The notes under the pieces are model-generated. The model saw only the letters and a program-made list of their open reading frames with translations, searched no databases and was not told the DNA's origin. A stretch of DNA of 41,549 bases from Candidatus Aenigmatarchaeota archaeon (GTDB lineage Archaea > Aenigmatarchaeota > Aenigmatarchaeia > QMZP01 > JAFGSV01): contig JAGGXP010000024.1 in NCBI GenBank assembly GCA_021163005.1, positions 1 through 41,549 of the forward strand, given 5' to 3'. This document shows, one piece after another, positions 1-7,143 of this stretch; positions within the stretch are counted from its first letter, which is position 1; every line of letters starts with the position of its first letter. Both the position numbers and the translations under genes were made by a program.

Positions 1-3
1 ACC

Positions 4-1749
4 ATGATAAAGAAGGGCTGGAACCTCAAGCGATATGGTCTCGATTTTGTTGCCAAGGAGCTCATAGGAGAGGAGAAGAATGATGTAAAAAAGTCCGAAA
101 TAGGGAAGTTCTGGCACGGCACGCAGGAGCAGTTTGAAACGCTGGCAGAGTACTGCAGGCAGGACAGTGTTCTTGCGCTTGACCTGCTTCTCAAGCTTGA
201 CCTGCTGGACAAGTACAGCGCTCTTTCAAAGATATCAGGTTCCCTTCTCAATGACATACTTGAAGGCGGCGAAAGTCAGAGAATAGAAAACTACTTCCTA
301 AGGGAGTTCAACAAGGAGGGGTACATAATACCCACGAAGAACGGCAGGCAGGCAGAGAACGGGAATGGTGAAAACGCTAAGGACTTCAAGGGAGGATTTG
401 TGATAGAACCAGAGAAGGGTATGCATTCCATGGTTCTCGTGCTTGATTTCAAGTCCATGTATCCGTCTCTTATACGAACATATAATATATGTCCCACAAC
501 GCTTATGGTTTCGGATGAAGACGTCCCGCACATAACGACGCCCACCGGCGCCAGGTTCGTCACAAAGGATGTAAGGCATGGTATAATACCAAGGATTCTT
601 GAGAATCTTATGAACGAGAGGGCCAAAGTGAAGAAGCTTCTGAAGGATGCGGATGCAAAAGACAGGAAAATGCTCGACATGAAGCAGTTCGCAATAAAGA
701 TAATGGCCAATGCTTTTTACGGCTATTTTGGTTATACAAGGGCAAAGATATACAATGTGGCTATAGCAAGTTCTGTAACTGCATTCGGAAGGGAAACCAT
801 ACATCAGACAGCCAAGGCCATGAAAGATGATTTTGGCTATGAGGTCGTTTACGGGGACACCGATTCCGTTATGATAAAGGTCCCCACAGAAGATGCGGAC
901 GAGGCTGAGAAAATAGGCAGGAGAGTTGCCGCAGAAATGACCAGACGTCTTCCCGGCGTCATGGAGCTTGAGTTCGAGAAGATATTCAAACGTTTCCTCC
1001 CGCTGACAAAAAAGCGCTACATGGGGCTTTTGCTGTACAGGGACAAGGACGGCACGTGGAAGGACGACATCGTGATGAAGGGTATAGAGACTGTGAGAAG
1101 GGACTGGTGCGAGCTTACAGGCGAAACCATGAAATCCATAATAGAGATACTCCTCAAAAAGAATGATACCAAAGAGGCAGTCGATTATTTCAAAAAGGTT
1201 GTTGAGAGTCTTCTGAAAGGCAGGATTGACATCGAGAAGCTTGTCATAACCAAGACTATAACGAAGAGACCTGAAGCTTATGTTGGTGTCCAGCCGCACG
1301 TCGAGGTAATAAAGAAGATGAAGCAGCGCAATTCAATGGATGTGCCTGGTGTGGGAGACAGGATAGGATATGTGATAGTCAAAGGCATGGGTATGCTCTC
1401 AAAGCGCGCTGAAGACCCTGCCCATGTCAGGGAAAACGGGCTTTCGGTTGATTCGCGCTATTACATAGACAACCAGCTGCTGCCCCCGCTTGAAAGAATA
1501 TTCAGTGCAATAGGCATAAGCAGGGAAGAGCTTATGGGCATGGGCAAGCAAATGAAGCTGTTTGATGCGCTGAACAACGGGAAAGTGCAGGAGAAAACAC
1601 CAGTGAATGCTGCTGATGTTACCGGTTTTGTGTGTGATGTATGCAACAGGGGTTATGTGGTTGCTCCGCTGACCGGAAAATGTGAATGTGGTGGCAGGTT
1701 GTTGTTCTCGGCAGGGGACAAGCGCTCTGAAATTGCTGCTACACAATAA
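4..1749 (+). CDS. polB: Family B DNA polymerase, C-terminal part (5' end lies outside the window)
   Basis: Exo III-like YCRQD, DFKSMYPSLI (motif A), KQFAIKIMANAFYGYFGY (motif B), YGDTDS (motif C); C-terminal CxxC...CxC zinc-binding segment (CDVCNRGYVVAPLTGKCECGG). Confidence 0.95.
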   Translation: MIKKGWNLKRYGLDFVAKELIGEEKNDVKKSEIGKFWHGTQEQFETLAEYCRQDSVLALDLLLKLDLLDKYSALSKISGSLLNDILEGGESQRIENYFLREFNKEGYIIPTKNGRQAENGNGENAKDFKGGFVIEPEKGMHSMVLVLDFKSMYPSLIRTYNICPTTLMVSDEDVPHITTPTGARFVTKDVRHGIIPRILENLMNERAKVKKLLKDADAKDRKMLDMKQFAIKIMANAFYGYFGYTRAKIYNVAIASSVTAFGRETIHQTAKAMKDDFGYEVVYGDTDSVMIKVPTEDADEAEKIGRRVAAEMTRRLPGVMELEFEKIFKRFLPLTKKRYMGLLLYRDKDGTWKDDIVMKGIETVRRDWCELTGETMKSIIEILLKKNDTKEAVDYFKKVVESLLKGRIDIEKLVITKTITKRPEAYVGVQPHVEVIKKMKQRNSMDVPGVGDRIGYVIVKGMGMLSKRAEDPAHVRENGLSVDSRYYIDNQLLPPLERIFSAIGISREELMGMGKQMKLFDALNNGKVQEKTPVNAADVTGFVCDVCNRGYVVAPLTGKCECGGRLLFSAGDKRSEIAATQ

Positions 1750-1829
1750 TTCACAAATACACATAAGCGCAATGTTTCTGTTTTAGGATGTTCTTGTTTT
1801 TCTTCATGATTTGTCTGCCATGGACGTGA

Positions 1830-1852
1830 ATTTCCACATGAAATAAGGGGGT
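1830..1852 (+). promoter_or_regulatory. ORB-like origin element (dyad plus G-string), copy 1
   Basis: ATTTCCACATGAAATAAGGGGGT; resembles archaeal origin recognition boxes (TTCCAnnnGAAAc...GGGGG). 22/23 identical to the copy at 1930-1952. Confidence 0.65.
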
Positions 1853-1929
1853 CATTCTGAATGTGGTGTGTTTTTTCTTCATATTACATTCATATAGCTC
1901 CTTGATATCGTTTTTGTTAAATTTTGTAC

Positions 1930-1952
1930 ATTTCCACAGGAAATAAGGGGGT
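1930..1952 (+). promoter_or_regulatory. ORB-like origin element (dyad plus G-string), copy 2
   Basis: ATTTCCACAGGAAATAAGGGGGT, exactly 100 bp downstream of copy 1 and in the same orientation. Confidence 0.65.
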
Positions 1953-2013
1953 AACATCGTCATATGAAGTTTTTGCACTTCTGCGCATAAAGCCCAAAAT
2001 TGACTTTAACCGC

Positions 2014-3234
2014 TCAAATGAACAGCGTGTTTAATGTGAAAGAAGTCAATCCAGAAAAGTATATGATTGTCGGAAGCATGAGAAAACCCATTAGATACAT
2101 TCTTCTCACTCCAAGAAGCCCGCACGAGACGCCAAGAACTGTGCACAGAGCTGCTATCACGATGCCGTTAAGTCCCGATATAATGACAATTATGATTATG
2201 AGTGCCGACAATACAGCTGTATTTACAGCTTTGTAGCTGATTTTCGGGAAAATTCCGACCATGCCTCTGGAGAGTTTCAATGTGATTAACGATGCCATGA
2301 AGCATGAAAAAAGAGATGTGAATATTATGAAGTAAACGTCAGCCGCGGCCGGAATGCCCATGCTTTCATATATTGCGAGGGCTGCCCCTGATCGCGTTTT
2401 CATGAGCGTGTGAAGTGATATGAATGTTAATGTGACTGCTGCTGTGTTGATACCTCCAAGTGAAATCATGAAGTCTTTTTCCCTTCCCCTGAGCAAGGTG
2501 TTTGAGAGCACGCCTGCCTGGGAGGGCCCCACACCCGGCAGTATGCCGACGAGCATGCCCGCCAGCCAGCCCGTGAATCCTCCCTTGATGAATCTTATGT
2601 CCTTGTTGCCTCTGATTTTCTGCTTCGGGAATATGTTTGCTGTGCTCATGCTCGTTATTATGACAGGCAGGCCGAACAGGCCGGTCAATGCGGGAAACAT
2701 CGCTTGCTGCGAAGAGAATGAGGAAAGCAGGAGAATCCCTGAAATGCCTGAAACTATAAAAAAGAACAGCCCATAGTGCCTTTTCCTGTCCGGCAGCAGA
2801 AGTGCCAGCAGGACAGCTGCAAGAAGGATGTGTATGTATGATTTCACATAACTGTAAAGCATGGGCAGAAACCACATAAGAAATGGGGACGAAATGGCTG
2901 TAAGTGTTGTGACTGTAACTGCTCCTGCTACTGTGAGCACAACTGCCTCGTGTCCGAGGCCTTTCAGGAGAAACCTGTGGCCCGGAAGCACGGAAAGAGA
3001 TGTCCCGTCTTCTGGTGCCCCGAGAAATATGCTTGGTATGAAACTCGTTATGCTGTTGGTAACTGCCAGTGAAACCACAAAAGATATAAGCGCGTAGGCG
3101 CCTGTGCCTGAAAGTGTTATCAGGAAAGGCATCAGCATAACAAAAAGCGTATTCGGGTGTATGCCTGGTATAAGGCCTGTCAGCACGCCGAGGGCTATGC
3201 CGGCAGACAGAAAAAACAGGATTTCCAGAAACAT
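2014..3234 (-). CDS. TctA/DUF112-like archaeal membrane permease
   Basis: Multi-TM protein with GLIPGIHPNT and duplicated GILPGVGPSQAG motifs. Likely start is MFLEILFF at 3234, overlapping the upstream stop (TGATG); the ORF extension to 3354 is probably not translated. Confidence 0.75.
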   Translation of the reverse strand: MFLEILFFLSAGIALGVLTGLIPGIHPNTLFVMLMPFLITLSGTGAYALISFVVSLAVTNSITSFIPSIFLGAPEDGTSLSVLPGHRFLLKGLGHEAVVLTVAGAVTVTTLTAISSPFLMWFLPMLYSYVKSYIHILLAAVLLALLLPDRKRHYGLFFFIVSGISGILLLSSFSSQQAMFPALTGLFGLPVIITSMSTANIFPKQKIRGNKDIRFIKGGFTGWLAGMLVGILPGVGPSQAGVLSNTLLRGREKDFMISLGGINTAAVTLTFISLHTLMKTRSGAALAIYESMGIPAAADVYFIIFTSLFSCFMASLITLKLSRGMVGIFPKISYKAVNTAVLSALIIIIVIISGLNGIVIAALCTVLGVSCGLLGVRRMYLMGFLMLPTIIYFSGLTSFTLNTLFI

Positions 3235-4157
3235 CAGCTCATTTCCACCTTCCTTGTCTTCAGGTTTATGAGCGCGTTGTGTCCTTTTGGCATGGAGATG
3301 ATGCTGACGCCTTTGTAATTCTCCACCCATGGCGGGTTCCGGCTTATGAACCATATGATATCCGGTATTGTCTCAAACACCATTGCACTGTTTGGTATCG
3401 CGGTTTCCTTTCTTACTATATGCCTTCTTTTGAGCATTTTTACTGCGTCTTCCTTTTCCACAGGATTATCGGTTTTGTACACAAATATGACAGCTTTTCC
3501 TGTTCCGTTTTCAAGGAATAACCACGCGGGATTTGTTATCATCCGCTCCTGCCCCTGCTCTATCAGACTGTCTTCTGTTATGACTACATCAGCGTTTTGC
3601 TCGTGGCTGCCTCTCTCATATGTAAGCAGCACCTTTCCTGTCATTGTGTTTATCTCCCTGTCAAGAGGTATATCCGGGTATGATATCTCCTCTCCCACAA
3701 GGATGCCGTTCCTCATCCAGCCGGAAACAGCGATGACATCATGTATGTCCGGGCGGGTTGTGCTCCTGACGTGCAGGATGCCTGTGGTGTCCTGAATGAC
3801 AAAGCCTCCTTCCGCGGTTTCGGAAACCATTCCTATTACAGTTATTTTTGCGTTTGTTCTTCCTATGTTGTTTATAGAGACAGCGCTCGTCTTCCTTAAC
3901 AGCATCCTGCGCACGGCTTCATAGCGCTGTACATTTATGTTCACAACATCATCTACTGTGATCTCCCTGGAAAGTTTTACTCCCTTTATTCGGCATGTTA
4001 TCCTTTTCTTTGCCGCTCCCGCGGGTGCTGACTGTGCTATTGCGTCTGTCTCGCCGTCAATGGCTGTCATGCCTTGTTTTTCTATTTTTTCAAGAGTTTC
4101 TGGTGTGACTATTATGCCTTTCCTGAGAAGTTCCCTCACTATTTCTTCCTTGTTCAT
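3234..4157 (-). CDS. DNA polymerase D small subunit (DP1)-like protein, shortened, with degenerate phosphatase domain
   Basis: N-terminal EIVRELLRKGIIVTPETLEKIE, OB-like segment AKITVIGMVSE...GFVIQDTTGILHV, GILVGEEISYPDIPL, MLKRRHI..., ETIPDII...ENYKGVSII, INLKTRKVE match the DP1 order. Lies directly downstream of cdc6. Probable start MNKEEIV at 4157. Confidence 0.75.
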   Translation of the reverse strand: MNKEEIVRELLRKGIIVTPETLEKIEKQGMTAIDGETDAIAQSAPAGAAKKRITCRIKGVKLSREITVDDVVNINVQRYEAVRRMLLRKTSAVSINNIGRTNAKITVIGMVSETAEGGFVIQDTTGILHVRSTTRPDIHDVIAVSGWMRNGILVGEEISYPDIPLDREINTMTGKVLLTYERGSHEQNADVVITEDSLIEQGQERMITNPAWLFLENGTGKAVIFVYKTDNPVEKEDAVKMLKRRHIVRKETAIPNSAMVFETIPDIIWFISRNPPWVENYKGVSIISMPKGHNALINLKTRKVEMS

Positions 4158-4164
4158 GCAACCA

Positions 4165-5403
4165 CTATACATTCAGAAAGGATTCCGGGAATTCATAAGC
4201 CAGCGTCCGCGTCATTATCTTTATCAGGTCGGGGTTCAGTTGAAGGTTTATTTTTCTCGTCCTTCCGTATCTTCCTTTTGAAACAATAGAGGCGTTTATG
4301 ACGCCTAGCATGTCCAGTTCTGATATCAGGTCAGAGACACGCCGTTGTGTAAGAGCCTTCAGGCCGTATTGGTTTGTAAGTTTTTCGTACAGCATGTAAA
4401 CATCGCCCGTCTGCATTGCTTTCTGGCTCTTTCCGTAAAGTTTTATCATCGACAGCAGCACTATTTTTGAGTGTTTTGGCTGTGACTTGACCACCTCAAC
4501 CACCCTGTCCTTGTCTATTTTGGCCTGTGCCTTGTTTATGTAGCTCTCGTTTACTGTTGTCTTGCCCTCCCTTTCACAGAGTTCGGCTGCCACCCTCAGA
4601 AGATCAAGCGCCTTCCTTGCGTCGCCATTCTCCTGGGCAGCAAGGGCAGCGCACTTCCTTATGGCGCCGTATTCCACTGTGTTTTCATTGAACGCCATTG
4701 ACACGCGCGCCTCAAGTATGTCCTTTATTTCCTGTGCATTGTAAGGAGGAAACACCATTTCCTCTTCTGAAAGCGATGATCTTATCCTCGGGTCCAGCTG
4801 GTCTATGAATCCCACCTTATTAGAAATGCCTATTATTGTTATTTTTGAGCCGCTTGAGTTTATGTCCTGGTTTATCCTCGTGATTGTGTATAGTATTTCG
4901 TTTCCCACTTTTCCCAACAGTGCGTCTATTTCATCAAAAACGAAGATGACGCTGCCGCCGTAATTCTCTATATGCTTGGTGAGTTTTTGGTAAAGTGTGT
5001 TGGTTGGCAGGCCTGTAAATGGAACGTTCTCCCCGAAAAACGATATTATATTCGTGAGCATGCGGTATTCGGTGTCTGATATTTTTTTCATCTTACAGTT
5101 GATATATATTATCTTAACCTTCCTGCCGCTTTCCTTTGCTGCTTCCTCAAGGGACGATGTCACCTTGCGTATGCACAGGCTTTTTCCTGTTCCTGTTTTA
5201 CCGTATATGAAAATATTCGATGGTTTTTCGTTTCTCAAGACAGGGGCTATTACATGAGCGAGCTCCTCTATCTGCTTCTCCCTGTGCGGTATGTTGTCAG
5301 GTGTAAAATCAGATGAAAGAGCGTTCTTGTCTTTAAACAAACCAACTTTGTTGGTGTAGGAACGGAATATGTCATTAAGTGATGATTGTGACATGGTTAT
5401 CAA
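4165..5403 (-). CDS. cdc6: Orc1/Cdc6 replication initiator (AAA+ ATPase with winged helix)
   Basis: Walker A IYGKTGTGKS, Walker B VIFVFDEIDAL, GISNK sensor region, RIRSSL, C-terminal winged-helix segment (QRRVSDLISELDMLGVI). Confidence 0.95.
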   Translation of the reverse strand: MITMSQSSLNDIFRSYTNKVGLFKDKNALSSDFTPDNIPHREKQIEELAHVIAPVLRNEKPSNIFIYGKTGTGKSLCIRKVTSSLEEAAKESGRKVKIIYINCKMKKISDTEYRMLTNIISFFGENVPFTGLPTNTLYQKLTKHIENYGGSVIFVFDEIDALLGKVGNEILYTITRINQDINSSGSKITIIGISNKVGFIDQLDPRIRSSLSEEEMVFPPYNAQEIKDILEARVSMAFNENTVEYGAIRKCAALAAQENGDARKALDLLRVAAELCEREGKTTVNESYINKAQAKIDKDRVVEVVKSQPKHSKIVLLSMIKLYGKSQKAMQTGDVYMLYEKLTNQYGLKALTQRRVSDLISELDMLGVINASIVSKGRYGRTRKINLQLNPDLIKIMTRTLAYEFPESFLNV

Positions 5404-5442
5404 CTGGAATTATTATTTCATGATATACTTTAAAAAGGTTTA

Positions 5443-5624
5443 TTTCCACTGGAGAATTTTCGCGTGTTTTCTTATGTTTTTCATATATCCTAACACAGAC
5501 CCTCTGGTTTCCTGTGGAATTTGTTTATATCATAAAACGACAACAATAATAGTTATAACTCTGTTATAGTATAATACAATAACAACAAAACATAAAACAA
5601 AACAGGAAAAATTCCATCAGAAAC
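5443..5624. promoter_or_regulatory. Candidate replication origin: ORB-like dyads and AT-rich unwinding region
   Basis: TTTCCACTGGAGA (5443-5455, +), GGTTTCCTGTGGAAT (5506-5520, a reverse-oriented TTCCACAGGAAAC), TTCCATCAGAAAC (5612-5624, +) around a very AT-rich tract at about 5521-5610, immediately upstream of cdc6. Confidence 0.6.
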
Positions 5625-5692
5625 ATAGGTGTGTGTCTTAGCTTATAACATATTTATCTTTAAAACAACAAATAACACTATCCGGTGATGGT

Positions 5693-6373
5693 ATGCGTAT
5701 ATTGGTAATAGCAGACATTCACAGCAGATTTGACATGTTGCAGAAAATAATGGATGAAGTCAGTGATGAGAATTATGACATAATTGTGTCACAGGGAGAC
5801 TTCACTGACATGTTCACGACCACGACAAATTTTACACAAATGGAAATAGCAGATGTCATAGTGCAGAAGCTTATGATACCCAATAAGCCGCTTTTCTGTG
5901 TTCCCGGAAACCACGATCCGTATGAACTGCTTGACATATTTGACGATTACGGCATCAATCTTCATCAGAAAAAGACAGACACGAACGGCTTTACCATGAT
6001 AGGCTGGGGTGGTGCCGACACACCGTTCCGCACAAACTTTGAGCCCACTGAAGAGGAAACAATGGATGTGCTCAAGGGTCTTCTTGTCGGCGTTGGGGGG
6101 GAATGGATACTTGTTACGCATGCGCCGCCAAAGGGCACCAAGCTTGATATAGTTGACAAAAAAAAGCACGTCGGCTCAGAATCCATACGGAAAATAATAG
6201 AGAAAAAACAACCCCTTTTGGCTCTCTGCGCTCATATACACGAAAACAACGGTACTGACAAAATAGGCAAAACAACAATCTTTTATCCCGGGCCTGCATA
6301 CAGCGGCTATTATGGATTCGTGGATATAGAGAACAACATGGTCATATGCAAAACACACAGAATACGCAACTAA
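5693..6373 (+). CDS. Calcineurin-like metallophosphoesterase
   Basis: MRILVIADIHS (DxH), SQGDFTD, VPGNHDP, VTHAPP, CAHIHE motifs. Confidence 0.9.
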   Translation: MRILVIADIHSRFDMLQKIMDEVSDENYDIIVSQGDFTDMFTTTTNFTQMEIADVIVQKLMIPNKPLFCVPGNHDPYELLDIFDDYGINLHQKKTDTNGFTMIGWGGADTPFRTNFEPTEEETMDVLKGLLVGVGGEWILVTHAPPKGTKLDIVDKKKHVGSESIRKIIEKKQPLLALCAHIHENNGTDKIGKTTIFYPGPAYSGYYGFVDIENNMVICKTHRIRN

Positions 6374-7101
6374 ATGCTGTGCGCCCTTTCCATGAAGTCT
6401 TCCACATTCGTGTTTTCGCACACAGAAAGAGGAATTTCCTCCACCACTGCTATGTTCTTGGCGACATCGCTCACGCCTGCTTCCGGAAGATTGTGCAGCA
6501 CCATGAGCGCAGGTCTGAGATTGGCAACCTTTATGGCTATCATAGGTCCCTTGCCTGTTGTTATGTTTGTAAAGACAAGAGCCCGCTGCGTAGTCACACC
6601 ATAAAGCTTTCTGAGCTCTGAAAACGACAGTTCTGTAATAGCTTTGACCGAATCGATTAGTGTGTATCCGTAAACCTTTGCATTCTTGTTAAGCACAGGT
6701 GTTATGAGCCTTGCACCGACCTTCCTGCAGAATTCCTCGACCCCCACACCATCTTCGAATTCCCTTATGTCAAGTATGGCAGATGACACACTTTTCTCGT
6801 CATCCACTGTGAGGAATTCCTTAAGTACCTCGCCACCATGCTGTATGTCTATCTTCATCAGCGCCTGAACATACTTTCTGAGAAATATTATGCCCGGCGA
6901 CTTCCTCCTGCCAGATTCATAGTCTGAAATTACAGATGATGTGACACCAAGCATTCTCGCCAGCTCTTTCTGGGATGTTCTGAATAATGAACGCCACTTT
7001 TTTATGGCCCTGCTGGGATCTTCAGCCATAGCTATCTCGCCTATTATGGTCTTTGCGAGATGCTCTTTCCTGAGATCAAATTCTTCCCCGTGTTTGTTCA
7101 T
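6370..7101 (-). CDS. HTH (XRE-type) archaeal transcriptional regulator
   Basis: N-terminal helix-turn-helix RTSQKELARMLGVTSSVISDYESGRRKSPG; similar in architecture to COG1709-type archaeal regulators. Confidence 0.85.
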   Translation of the reverse strand: MNKHGEEFDLRKEHLAKTIIGEIAMAEDPSRAIKKWRSLFRTSQKELARMLGVTSSVISDYESGRRKSPGIIFLRKYVQALMKIDIQHGGEVLKEFLTVDDEKSVSSAILDIREFEDGVGVEEFCRKVGARLITPVLNKNAKVYGYTLIDSVKAITELSFSELRKLYGVTTQRALVFTNITTGKGPMIAIKVANLRPALMVLHNLPEAGVSDVAKNIAVVEEIPLSVCENTNVEDFMERAHSI

Positions 7102-7143
7102 AGTTCGTTAATTGACTGTCAGATTTAAATAAATCGCCGATAA

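Noticed and set aside
298-1299. 333-aa ORF antisense to polB
   Set aside because: Lies entirely opposite a well-supported polymerase CDS; composition and lack of domain signals fit an antisense artefact.
1751-1978. 75-aa minus-strand ORF in the polB-tctA gap
   Set aside because: Its similar segments (PPYFLWKCTKF, TPLFHVEIHV) are translations of the ORB-like DNA repeat; no protein-like features.
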